Shown here: positions 6,630 to 13,896 of the stretch, in pieces
Position numbering within the stretch: position 1 is the stretch's first letter
Layout: every line of letters begins with the position of its first letter
From: an uncultured Oxalobacteraceae bacterium
GTDB lineage: Bacteria > Pseudomonadota > Gammaproteobacteria > Burkholderiales > Burkholderiaceae
Assembly (NCBI GenBank): GCA_946478765.1
Contig: CAMLDH010000037.1
Coordinates: 1-18,752 of the forward strand
DNA: 18,752 nt
Direction of reading: 5' to 3'
The notes under the pieces: generated by a model
Databases searched by the model: none
What the model saw: the letters and a program-made list of their open reading frames with translations, nothing else
What the model was told of the DNA's origin: nothing
Translations under genes and position numbers: made by a program

Positions 6630-7268
6630 ATGCCCGTTACGCAACTTGCTCGTCCGATTCGTCTTTACCGTCACCCTTTATCCGGCCACGCGCATCGGGT
6701 CGAATTGTTTCTGTCCCTGTTGAATTTGCCGGTCGAATTGATCGATGTCGATCTGGCCAACGGTGCGCACAAGAAGCCGGAATTCCTCGCGAAAAATCCT
6801 TTCGGGCAGGTGCCGGTGATTGAAGACGGCGCGCTGACCTTGTCCGATTCGACGGCGATCCTGGTCTATCTCGCGACCAAATATGCTGACGAAAGCTGGC
6901 TGCCGCGTGATGCGGAAGGCGCAGCGGCGGTACAGCGCTTCTTGTCGGTGGCCTCAGGCGAAATTGCGAAGGGGCCGGCGGTGGCGCGCCTGGTCAATAT
7001 ATTGGGCGCGCCGCTCGATCGCGACGCTGCGCAGGCAATCGCCCTCCGCCTGTTCGCGATCTTTGAAACGCATCTGGCAGATCGTGCATACCTGACCGGC
7101 GCGCAGCCGACTATTGCGGATGTGGCATGCTACAGCTATGTCGCACATGCGCCGGAGGGCGGCATCTCGCTGGCCGACTATCCGCATATCCGCAACTGGA
7201 TCAGCCGCATTCAGGCATTGCCCGGCTTCGTCCCGATGCGCGCCACCAAAGTCGCTGCTGCCGCATAA
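6630..7268 (+). CDS. Glutathione S-transferase
   Basis: A 212-residue protein of the cytosolic glutathione S-transferase superfamily. The N-terminal thioredoxin-fold domain (about 1-80) has IRLYRHPLSGHAHRVELFLS, the cis-proline segment NPFGQVPVIEDG and the glutathione-binding LSDSTAILVYLA. The helical C-terminal domain has the family's FETHLADRAYLTGAQPTIADV capping motif with its conserved Asp. The likely role is conjugation or reduction of electrophiles with glutathione in the cytoplasm; the substrate is unknown. The start is ATG 6630, with a full AGGAGG seven bases upstream, even though the frame is open further upstream into a TetR fragment. That arrangement suggests the gene was once controlled by the truncated regulator. 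Confidence 0.93.
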   Translation: MPVTQLARPIRLYRHPLSGHAHRVELFLSLLNLPVELIDVDLANGAHKKPEFLAKNPFGQVPVIEDGALTLSDSTAILVYLATKYADESWLPRDAEGAAAVQRFLSVASGEIAKGPAVARLVNILGAPLDRDAAQAIALRLFAIFETHLADRAYLTGAQPTIADVACYSYVAHAPEGGISLADYPHIRNWISRIQALPGFVPMRATKVAAAA

Positions 7269-7285
7269 CGGCCCAAGCAGAAGCC

Positions 7286-7313
7286 GCATCGACGACATCC
7301 GTGCCGTCGATGC
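7286..7313. repeat. Inverted repeat after the GST gene
   Basis: GCATCGACG (7286-7294) and CGTCGATGC (7305-7313) form perfect 9-bp arms around a 10-base loop, starting 18 bases after the GST stop. There is no T-run, so it is either a weak or Rho-assisted transcription end or a protein-binding site. Confidence 0.45.
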
Positions 7314-7330
7314 ATGACGAAAGATCATTA

Positions 7331-7405
7331 ATGTCCGATACGCCGCTGCCACCCGGCTGGCCTTTCGAGGAATCGCCTTTTCACGGCAGTGAACGCGCGC
7401 TGTAA
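7331..7405 (+). pseudogene. 5' stub of a pyridoxamine-phosphate-oxidase-like gene
   Basis: The 24-codon frame contains TPLPPGWPFEESPFHGSERAL and then TAA. This strongly resembles the extreme N-terminus of a PNPOx-like flavin-binding family, in which a P-x-GWP...SPFH-x-GE motif is followed by about 180-300 further residues. Nothing of the remainder is present: the similarity stops just before the stop codon, and the rnpB promoter begins about 35 bases later. A deletion that fused the gene start to the DNA upstream of rnpB would explain it. The family call rests on a short match. Confidence 0.5.
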
Positions 7406-7441
7406 CGCAACAGGGAATGCGTGCGGATCAGCGCAGTCGGC

Positions 7442-7447
7442 TACAAT
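7442..7447 (+). promoter_or_regulatory. rnpB promoter, -10 element
   Basis: TACAAT ends 7 bases before the predicted 5' end of the RNase P RNA at 7455, the right distance for a sigma70 -10 box. The -35 region around 7419-7424 is poor. It abuts the remnant gene just upstream, so the original upstream context may have been altered. Confidence 0.6.
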
Positions 7448-7454
7448 GGCGGGT

Positions 7455-7770
7455 GAAGCAAGCCAGACAGCCGCTGGCCATCGCAAGATGGCGGGAGGAA
7501 GGTCCGGACTCCATAGAGCAGGGTGACGGTTAATGGCCGTCCGCCGTGAGGCGAGGAATAGGGCCACAGAGACGAGCGTATTAAGTTACGGTGAAACGCG
7601 GTAACCTCCACTCGGAGCAATTCCAAATAGGCACGCGTTGATGTTGCTCGCGGAGCGTGCGGGTAGGAAGCTTGAGCCGTGGAGTAATTCACGGCCTAGA
7701 GGAATGGCTGTCATAGCGAGCGGGTTCGTCCCAATCGCCGTAACAGAATCCGGCCTATCGGCTTGCTTCA
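7455..7770 (+). ncRNA. rnpB: RNase P RNA, bacterial class A
   Basis: The catalytic RNA of ribonuclease P, which removes 5' leaders from tRNA precursors together with the RnpA protein. The 5' end GAAGCAAGCC (7455-7464) pairs perfectly with GGCTTGCTTC (7760-7769), forming helix P1. The conserved 5' core GGAGGAAGGTCCGGACTCC occurs near 7494, and the 3' core ACAGAATCCGGCCTATCGG near 7743, directly before P1 closes. The GAGGAAT segment near 7700 and the length of about 316 nt also fit class A. A run of seven T residues after 7770 probably ends transcription. In related bacteria rnpB lies near mraZ, as here. The ends are accurate to a few bases. Confidence 0.97.
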
Positions 7771-7777
7771 TTTTTTT

Positions 7778-8086
7778 CGGCATGTTGTGTCGTTCAATGT
7801 GTATTGATTGTGGCACGGCGATTCCTGGCCGTTGATGAACATCAAAACTTGCCGCCTTCGCTTTCGTATAATCATTCCAAGAGTTTGTTCGCCGTGGGAT
7901 GGAATGAGGCGGTAAAGTCGGCGGCGAGGACCGGTCGGCAATTAATGTGGACTATCAGGCGCCACATTAAATGCATTTGCTTTCGCCTTTTCACAGCCAT
8001 TCCATCTCACGACCAACACATTTTCGCTTACTCGCATACGGGCCGCGACCCCGGTGCGATGCAAAGGCAAGAACAAGAAACTGTCC
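7778..8086. other. Intergenic region between rnpB and the DUF3096 gene
   Basis: No gene is supported. A TATAAT hexamer at 7867-7872 could be a -10 box for the downstream small gene, but no -35 element is recognisable at the right distance. Nothing else stands out. Confidence 0.4.
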
Positions 8087-8242
8087 ATGAATATTCATAT
8101 AAGCCTTGCACCGCTGGTGTCGCTCATCGCCGGCATTCTCATTCTGCTCATGCCGCGTCTGTTGAACTTCATCGTCGCGATTTATTTGATCGTCATCGGC
8201 TTGATCGGGCTTTTCGGCGTGGGCGGTTTTCATATTCGGTGA
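8087..8242 (+). CDS. DUF3096 family small membrane protein
   Basis: A 51-residue protein starting MNIHISLAPLVSLIAGILIL and containing LLNFIVAIYLIVIGLIGLFG. This is the characteristic layout of DUF3096 proteins: two short hydrophobic helices (about residues 8-25 and 28-46) separated by MPRLLN. It should sit in the inner membrane; no function is established. I chose ATG 8087 because family members begin with this MNIHI-like sequence; an in-frame ATG at 8054 would add 11 charged residues. The ribosome binding site is weak (AAGAAA). It is followed 69 bases on by a strong terminator, so it is probably transcribed alone. Confidence 0.85.
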   Translation: MNIHISLAPLVSLIAGILILLMPRLLNFIVAIYLIVIGLIGLFGVGGFHIR

Positions 8243-8311
8243 TCGTCGCCGTGACGATGCGTTACGCCGCCGGGTTCGATTTATCATGGCGTTGTTGCGC
8301 ATTCGGTAGAA

Positions 8312-8352
8312 AAAATCCCGCGCCTGGCAGTCATTGCCAGGCGCGGGATTTT
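8312..8352. terminator. Strong bidirectional Rho-independent terminator
   Basis: An 18-bp perfect stem (8312-8329 with 8335-8352; core TCCCGCGCCTGGCA) closes a 5-base loop GTCAT. A-runs on the left and T-runs on the right make it usable from either strand. It separates the DUF3096 gene from the dcw cluster. Confidence 0.92.
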
Positions 8353-8616
8353 CTTTGCGGTGCCAATTTGCCGGATTGAACAAAATCGACCTGCTGGTAT
8401 CGTCTATCCGCATTTCTGCGTAGAACTTTCCTTGTTGAAATACGTACTATGTAAAGTACGGGGCGCTGCTTGACCCTTGATATTTGATAAGGGAATTTAC
8501 GCGCTTGTATTGCCTTCCGAAGATCTATTCAAAGAGCAAGCCATGTTGCCGATCAATTTGAATTTGAATGATTGGCATTGGTTTTCAACAGCGCAGCTTG
8601 GGCTGCCGCAAAAATA

Positions 8617-8630
8617 TGAACGATCGTTCA
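8617..8630. promoter_or_regulatory. Perfect 14-bp palindrome, possible regulator operator
   Basis: TGAACGATCGTTCA is self-complementary over all 14 bases, the form of a TetR-family operator. No intact regulator gene is adjacent. It lies about 170 bp before the mra promoter and shares the 9-base core CGATCGTTC with 6567-6575. Confidence 0.35.
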
Positions 8631-8796
8631 ACCCCCTGATTTCTCAAAACACATGTGTTTATCTAAGATGTGACTTTCACTATCTTCAGTAAGTGCTTAA
8701 TTCATTTCAATATTTTGTTTTATTATTGCGTGAAGGAAATGCGCTAAGTCCTTGACTTTATTGAAAAAAATCAATGTTTTTGCTCCTGAATATTAC

Positions 8797-8825
8797 TTGA
8801 CCGCAAATAGCGCATCCTCTAAAGT
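8797..8825 (+). promoter_or_regulatory. Promoter of the mra/dcw operon (Pmra)
   Basis: TTGACC (8797-8802), a 17-base spacer and TAAAGT (8820-8825) form a reasonable sigma70 promoter about 110 bp before mraZ. The -10 box overlaps the first MraZ box, as described for the E. coli mra promoter, which supports this choice over the TTGACT at 8753. Confidence 0.65.
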
Positions 8826-8858
8826 GGGTGGAAGTGTGGAAAAGTGTCTTTTTGTGGG
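8824..8858 (+). promoter_or_regulatory. MraZ-binding boxes, four pentamers at 10-bp spacing
   Basis: GTGGG (8824), GTGTG (8834), GTGTC (8844) and GTGGG (8854) recur exactly every 10 bases, separated by 5-base spacers. MraZ of E. coli and other bacteria binds arrays of GTGGN-type repeats with 5-base spacers upstream of its own gene. The outer two pentamers are perfect and the inner two diverge. The array overlaps the -10 box and probable transcription start, fitting autorepression of the dcw operon. Confidence 0.75.
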
Positions 8859-8934
8859 CAAAATTTAACAAATTAATGCCGTCGGCCCTTTCCGCAATCA
8901 TTACCAAAAACGACAAACAAGAAGGACTATCACG

Positions 8935-9363
8935 GTGTTTCAAGGGGCGTCAGCACTCAATCTCGATGCAAAAGGACGGATGTCGATTCCGGCCAAGCAT
9001 CGTGACGCCCTAGTTGTGCAGTGCGAAGGCCGCATTACGCTGACCAAGCATCCGCATGGTTGCCTGTTGTTCTTCCCGCGCCCGGTGTGGGAAATCCATC
9101 GCGAACAGATTGCTGCGTGGCCGATGTCGGCGCGCGCATGGCAGCGTATTTTTCTGGGTAATGCGTCTGATGTCGAGATGGATGGTGCCGGGCGGATCTT
9201 GATTGCGCCGGAGTTGCGCGCCGCCGTCGGGCTGTCGCGCGATGTAATGCTGCTCGGCATGGGTAGTCATTTTGAAATCTGGGATGCGGCGAAACTCGCC
9301 GAAAGCGAGTCGCAAGCAATTGCGACCGGCATGCCGGATGTATTAAACAACTTTTCGTTCTGA
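8935..9363 (+). CDS. mraZ: Transcriptional regulator MraZ
   Basis: A 142-residue protein with the two AbrB-like half-repeats of Mra[18 protein letters not shown] (about 7-23) and [19 protein letters not shown] (about 80-98). MraZ forms a ring-shaped oligomer that binds repeats upstream of its own gene and represses the dcw operon. The start is GTG 8935, with GAAGGA 8 bases before it. It is the first gene of the cluster, with the promoter and binding boxes just upstream. The rsmH start lies about 10 bases after its stop, as usual for this pair. Confidence 0.97.
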   Translation: MFQGASALNLDAKGRMSIPAKHRDALVVQCEGRITLTKHPHGCLLFFPRPVWEIHREQIAAWPMSARAWQRIFLGNASDVEMDGAGRILIAPELRAAVGLSRDVMLLGMGSHFEIWDAAKLAESESQAIATGMPDVLNNFSF

Positions 9364-9372
9364 CGGGCCGTG

Positions 9373-10347
9373 ATGACATTCGAAGCGGTGCCAGAGTTTC
9401 AGCACCGTACGGTGCTGCTGGATGAGGCGGTTGATGCGCTGGCCATTGAAGGGGAGCGCGCCGATGGCGTGTACGTCGATGGCACCTTCGGCCGTGGTGG
9501 ACATAGCCGCAAGATTCTGGATCGCTTGGGTGCACGCGGCCGTTTGATTGCATTCGACAAGGATCCGCAGGCAGTGGCCACCGCGCACACGATCGCCGAC
9601 GCGCGCTTCGAGATCGTGCACGACAGCTTTGCCACGATGCGCGAGGCGCTGACGGCACGCGGTGTGGCACAGGTGGATGGGGTGCTGCTGGATTTGGGAA
9701 TTTCGTCGCCGCAAGTCGATGATGCGGCGCGGGGCTTCAGTTTTCGTTCCGATGGACCGCTCGATATGCGCATGGATACCACGCGCGGCATGTCGGCAGC
9801 GGAGTGGCTGGCAACCGAAACCGAACAAACGATCGAGAAAGTGATACGAAATTATGGGGAAGAACGGTTTGCTTTTCAGATTGCAAAGGCGATTGTTGCT
9901 CGCCGGGCAATCGAGCCAATTTCAAGCACACGACAGCTTGCCGCGATCGTGGCACACGCAGTCAAAACCCGCGAGAAGGGCAAAGACCCGGCCACTCGTA
10001 CCTTTCAGGCTATCCGGATTTTCATCAATCAAGAGCTTGAAGAACTCGAAGTAGGGCTTAACGACGCATTCAGGCATCTGGCCCCGCATGGGAGAATGGT
10101 TGTGATCAGTTTTCACTCGCTGGAAGATCGCATCGTCAAGCGCTTCATGGCCGCCAAGGCCAATGCGCCGCAGCCGGATCGTCGCCTGCCCATTCGTGCG
10201 GTGGACTTGCCGCAACCCGACATGAAATTGTTGTCGAAAATGAAGCCGTCTCACGCGGAAATTGCCGCCAATCCGCGCGCCCGTTCCGCCGTCATGCGCG
10301 TTGCCGAGCGGCTGGCGGGTAAATTGCCCGGTGAGCGCGTGCAATGA
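9373..10347 (+). CDS. rsmH: 16S rRNA (cytosine1402-N4)-methyltransferase RsmH
   Basis: A 324-residue SAM-dependent methyltransferase that N4-methylates C1402 in the decoding centre of 16S rRNA. SAM motif I is [14 protein letters not shown] (about 36-49) and the second acid is in FDKDPQA (61-67). The family motifs [11 protein letters not shown] (107-117) and DGPLDMRMD (127-135), and [15 protein letters not shown] further on, are all present. Length is normal. ATG 9373 is preferred; the adjacent GTG 9370 is possible. The stop overlaps the ftsL start (ATGA), so the two are translationally coupled. Confidence 0.97.
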   Translation: MTFEAVPEFQHRTVLLDEAVDALAIEGERADGVYVDGTFGRGGHSRKILDRLGARGRLIAFDKDPQAVATAHTIADARFEIVHDSFATMREALTARGVAQVDGVLLDLGISSPQVDDAARGFSFRSDGPLDMRMDTTRGMSAAEWLATETEQTIEKVIRNYGEERFAFQIAKAIVARRAIEPISSTRQLAAIVAHAVKTREKGKDPATRTFQAIRIFINQELEELEVGLNDAFRHLAPHGRMVVISFHSLEDRIVKRFMAAKANAPQPDRRLPIRAVDLPQPDMKLLSKMKPSHAEIAANPRARSAVMRVAERLAGKLPGERVQ

Positions 10348-10616
10348 GCGGGCGCCTCAATTTCATACTGACGCTCGCGCTGGTGCTGTGCGCGCTGTCG
10401 CTGGTGAATGCGCAATATCAGGCGCGCCGCCTTTTCATCGAACTGGAACGTGCGCAATCGGCAGCCAGGCAACTCGATATCGACTGGGCGCAACTGCAAC
10501 TCGATCAATCCACGCTGGGCAAGCACGCCCGCATCGAAGCCAATGCACGGCGCGACTTGAGCATGGTGGCCTTGACGCCGGAGCGCACGCAATATCTGAC
10601 GGCGGAGGTGAAATGA
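10344..10616 (+). CDS. ftsL: Cell division protein FtsL
   Basis: A 90-residue bitopic membrane protein. It has a short cytoplasmic start, one transmembrane helix (about residues 5-24, [19 protein letters not shown]) and a periplasmic coiled coil with heptad-like charge ([19 protein letters not shown]). FtsL forms the FtsQLB complex that activates FtsWI at the septum. Size, membrane layout and position between rsmH and ftsI identify it, since FtsL sequences are poorly conserved. Its start overlaps the rsmH stop and its stop overlaps the ftsI start. Confidence 0.93.
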   Translation: MSGRLNFILTLALVLCALSLVNAQYQARRLFIELERAQSAARQLDIDWAQLQLDQSTLGKHARIEANARRDLSMVALTPERTQYLTAEVK

Positions 10617-12370
10617 TGCGCGCCACGCCACGCACCGCTGCCGCAAAGGGGGTGCCGTTTTCCGCCAGCCCCGTGCTGGCGGTAACGCTGCCGGCATGGC
10701 GTTCGCGCGTCGTACTGTTTCTGTTGTTCGCCGCCTTCGTGGCGCTGGCCGGGCGCGCGCTCTGGTTGCAAGGCATCTCGACCGACTTTTTGCAAAAGCA
10801 GGGCGAATCGCGTTATGCGCGCACGCTGGAACTGCCGGCTACGCGCGGCAAGATCACCGACCGCAATGGACAGGTGCTGGCGTCTTCGGTGCCGGTCAAA
10901 GCAGTCTGGGCGATCCCGGATGACGTGCTGGAAGCGCCGAAGGACAAGTTGCGCGACTTGGCGAAATTGCTGGAGATGACGGAAGGCGAGTTGCGTAAAA
11001 AACTCGATTCGGATCGCAGTTTCGTCTACCTTAAACGGCAAGTCGAGCAAAACACCGCCGACAAAATCATCAAGCTCGGCATCCCCGGCATCGCGACGCG
11101 CAAGGAATACCGGCGCTTCTATCCGGAAGCCGGCGTGACGGCGCATGTGGTCGGCTTCACCAATGTCGAAGATGCCGGACAAGAGGGAATGGAACTGGCG
11201 TCGCAGAAAAATCTGGCCGGCATGACCGGCAGCCGGCGCGTGATCAAGGATCGGCTGGGGCGCATTGTCGAGGATATCGGAGCGATCCGCGAACCGCATG
11301 ACGGCAAGGATCTGGCGCTGTCGATCGACAGCAAGATCCAGTACATCGCCTTCTCGCAATTGAAAGAGGCAGTCGAGAAACACAATGCGAAGGCCGGCGG
11401 CATTGTCGTACTCGATGCCAAAACCGGTGAAGTTCTGGCGCTTGCCAATTTGCCGACTTATGATCCGAATAATCGTTCTGTGCTAACCGGTGCGCAGTTG
11501 CGCAATCGTGTGATGACCGATACGTTCGAGCCCGGTTCGACGCTCAAGCCGTTTACGGTGGCATTGGCGCTCGATACCAAGCTCGTCACGCCTTCCAGCA
11601 CCTTTCAAACCTCGCCCGGGAGGATGACAATCGGCACCGCGACGATTAGCGACTCGCATGCGCACGGTTTGCTGACGGTGTCCCAGATTATTCAGAAATC
11701 CTCCAATATCGGCACCGCGAAAATTGCACTGCAAATGCCGCCGCAGGAAATGTGGGAATTGTTTACTGCCGCCGGCTTTGGCCAGCAACCCAGGTTCGGT
11801 TTCCCGGGCGCGGTTGCCGGTCGCGTACGTCCGTACAAATCGTGGCGTCCGATTGAACAGGCGACCATGAGTTACGGCCACGGCATCTCGGTGTCGCTGA
11901 TCCAGCTGGCGCGCGCCTATACCATCTTCGCGCGGGACGGCGATGTCATTCCATTATCGTTTCAGAAACTTGATCAGGCGCCGATCGGTCAGCGCGTGAT
12001 CAGCGAGAAGACCGCGCGCGAGGTGCGCGCGATGCTGGAGACGGTGGTCAGTCCTGACGGCACTGCGCCGAAAGCGCAAGTGCCGGGCTATCGCGTGGGC
12101 GGCAAAACGGGCACCGCATACAAAATTGTCGGCGGCAAGTACGTCAGGAATTACGTCGCGTCATTTGTCGGTTTTGCCCCGGCATCCGACCCGCGCATCA
12201 TCATCGCGGTCATGATTGACGAGCCGACTGGCGCACATTACGGCGGCGATGTCGCAGCGCCGGTCTTTTCGGCTGTCGCCGCCAATGCACTGCGCGCCAT
12301 GAATGTCGCACCTGATTCTTCGGTGACCAATATCATCATTCCGGCCGATGCCGTGCAGGAGAGCATGTGA
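10613..12370 (+). CDS. ftsI: Peptidoglycan D,D-transpeptidase FtsI (PBP3)
   Basis: A 585-residue class B penicillin-binding protein that crosslinks septal peptidoglycan in the periplasm, partner of FtsW. It has one N-terminal transmembrane helix (about 31-52), the pedestal start RGKITDRNGQVLA (78-90) and a C-terminal transpeptidase domain. The active-site motifs are STLK (Ser309 nucleophile, Lys312), SSN (363-365) and KTG (498-500). The length is usual for the family. The frame is open further upstream inside ftsL and rsmH, but ATG 10613 overlaps the ftsL stop, has GGAGG upstream and gives the normal FtsI N-terminus; ATG 10616 is equally possible. Confidence 0.97.
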   Translation: MMRATPRTAAAKGVPFSASPVLAVTLPAWRSRVVLFLLFAAFVALAGRALWLQGISTDFLQKQGESRYARTLELPATRGKITDRNGQVLASSVPVKAVWAIPDDVLEAPKDKLRDLAKLLEMTEGELRKKLDSDRSFVYLKRQVEQNTADKIIKLGIPGIATRKEYRRFYPEAGVTAHVVGFTNVEDAGQEGMELASQKNLAGMTGSRRVIKDRLGRIVEDIGAIREPHDGKDLALSIDSKIQYIAFSQLKEAVEKHNAKAGGIVVLDAKTGEVLALANLPTYDPNNRSVLTGAQLRNRVMTDTFEPGSTLKPFTVALALDTKLVTPSSTFQTSPGRMTIGTATISDSHAHGLLTVSQIIQKSSNIGTAKIALQMPPQEMWELFTAAGFGQQPRFGFPGAVAGRVRPYKSWRPIEQATMSYGHGISVSLIQLARAYTIFARDGDVIPLSFQKLDQAPIGQRVISEKTAREVRAMLETVVSPDGTAPKAQVPGYRVGGKTGTAYKIVGGKYVRNYVASFVGFAPASDPRIIIAVMIDEPTGAHYGGDVAAPVFSAVAANALRAMNVAPDSSVTNIIIPADAVQESM

Positions 12371-13896
12371 TGCCGGCCGCGAATGCACTTCTGGCAGACG
12401 TTCTCGCGTGGCTGAACAAGGTCGCGCCGGCGGCGCAACTGTCGTCGGATTCGCGCACCGTCGCGCACGGCGATGTATTTTTTGCCTATCCGGGGGACGA
12501 TGCCGACGGCCGCACATTCATTGCGCACGCGATCCAGAAGGGTGCGCGGGCAGTCGTGTACGAAGCCGACGGATTCAACTGGGATGGCGCGTGGATTGTT
12601 CCGCATCTGGCGGTTGCCGGCTTGAAAAAGAATGCGGGCCCCATCGCCAGCGCGTACTATGATCGACCGGATGCACGCATGTTTACCGTTGCGGTCACCG
12701 GCACCAACGGCAAGACATCGTGCACCCAATGGTTGGGTCATGCGTTGTCGCGTTTGGGCGAGCCGTCGGTCGTGATCGGCACGCTTGGCGTCGGCCTGTT
12801 CAAGCGCGGCGCGCATGATGAATTCAGTGCAACCGGCTATACGACGCCCGATGCAGTGCTGCTGCAGCGCAAACTGGCGAAAGCCCGTGATGCCGGCGCG
12901 ACATCCGTGGCGCTCGAAGCATCATCGATCGGCCTCGCGCAGGGCCGTCTCGACGGCATGCATTTCGACGCTGCACTGTTTACCAATTTCACGCGCGACC
13001 ATCTCGATTATCACGGCGACATGGCCGTTTATGAAGCCGCCAAGACCATGCTGTTCGACTGGCCTGGATTGCAGCATGCGGTGGTGAATCTGGATGACGA
13101 CATGGGGCAGCGCCTGATCCAGCTTTTGCAGCAAAAAGCGCCGCCGACCGCCATCATCGGTTACACACTGCTTGGAAAAACCGTGGAAGGTGTGGCGACT
13201 TTGTGCGCCTCCGACATCCGCACCAGCCACGCCGGCACCGTATTCCATCTCGCTTCGCCATTCGGATCGGCACAGGTAAAAGCGCAACTGGTCGGTCAGT
13301 TCAATGTCAGCAACGTGCTTGGCATTCTGGGCGTGCTGCTGGCGAAAGGCGTCGCATGGCGCACCGCGATCGATGCGGCCGAAGCGTTGAAGGCAGTTCC
13401 CGGCCGCATGCAGCAACTGGGCGGACAGGAAGCGCCGCTGGTGGTGATCGATTATGCGCATACCCCGGATGCACTGGAAAAAACCCTGGCGTCACTGCGT
13501 CAGGTCGCACAGCAACGTGCCGGCCAGTTGTGGTGCGTGTTTGGCTGCGGCGGCGAGCGCGATCCGGGCAAACGTGCGCAGATGGGTGCCGTGTCGCTGG
13601 CTGCCGATCACGTGATCGTTACCAGCGACAATCCGCGCAGCGAAAGTCCGGAGGGCATCATTGCGCAAATCGTTGCCGGCATGGATGCGGCGAAAGCCAT
13701 GCACATGGAAATCGAAGATCGCGCCGCAGCGATTCTGTGGGCGGTCAAGCATGCGGCAAGGCACGATGTGGTTTTGCTGGCCGGGAAAGGCCACGAAACC
13801 TATCAGGAAATCAAAGGCAAGAAATTGCCGTTTTTGGATGCAGACCATGCCGCGCTGGCGCTGGCTGCACGGGTAACGATGAAGGGGGTAAGTTGA
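12370..13896 (+). CDS. murE: UDP-MurNAc-L-Ala-D-Glu:meso-diaminopimelate ligase MurE
   Basis: A 508-residue cytoplasmic ATP-dependent Mur ligase that adds the third peptide residue to UDP-MurNAc-dipeptide. The ATP loop is GTNGKTS (111-117). The lysine in YEAAKTMLF (225) is the one carbamylated in the family. DNPR (420-423), followed by SESPEGI, is the signature for meso-diaminopimelate as substrate, as expected for a Gram-negative cell. GKGHE occurs near the end. The start is ATG 12370, overlapping the ftsI stop by one base (TGATG); GTG 12367 is an alternative. The murF start overlaps its stop in the same way. Confidence 0.97.
   Translation: MPAANALLADVLAWLNKVAPAAQLSSDSRTVAHGDVFFAYPGDDADGRTFIAHAIQKGARAVVYEADGFNWDGAWIVPHLAVAGLKKNAGPIASAYYDRPDARMFTVAVTGTNGKTSCTQWLGHALSRLGEPSVVIGTLGVGLFKRGAHDEFSATGYTTPDAVLLQRKLAKARDAGATSVALEASSIGLAQGRLDGMHFDAALFTNFTRDHLDYHGDMAVYEAAKTMLFDWPGLQHAVVNLDDDMGQRLIQLLQQKAPPTAIIGYTLLGKTVEGVATLCASDIRTSHAGTVFHLASPFGSAQVKAQLVGQFNVSNVLGILGVLLAKGVAWRTAIDAAEALKAVPGRMQQLGGQEAPLVVIDYAHTPDALEKTLASLRQVAQQRAGQLWCVFGCGGERDPGKRAQMGAVSLAADHVIVTSDNPRSESPEGIIAQIVAGMDAAKAMHMEIEDRAAAILWAVKHAARHDVVLLAGKGHETYQEIKGKKLPFLDADHAALALAARVTMKGVS

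Larger units (their letters stand above)
8353..8934. other. AT-rich leader region before mraZ
   Basis: A stretch of 582 bp without a supported gene, visibly richer in A and T than its surroundings. A 71-codon frame from a TTG at 8477 lacks a ribosome binding site and familiar sequence. It contains an inverted repeat CGTACT/AGTACG (8443-8460), a perfect 14-bp palindrome (8617-8630), the mra promoter (8797-8825) and the MraZ boxes (8824-8858). The stretch from 8860 to the mraZ start is an untranslated leader with no obvious hairpin. Confidence 0.55.

Noticed and set aside
8477..8692. 71-codon frame upstream of mraZ
   Set aside because: Non-ATG start, no ribosome binding site, AT-rich leader DNA and no recognisable motif.
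10262..10612. Longer ftsI start giving 702 residues
   Set aside because: The extra 117 residues overlap rsmH and ftsL and do not resemble FtsI. ATG 10613 overlaps the ftsL stop in the usual way.
13203..13895. Long open extension upstream of murF within murE
   Set aside because: Arginine- and glycine-rich shadow of the murE frame in GC-rich DNA; murF similarity begins only at 13896.
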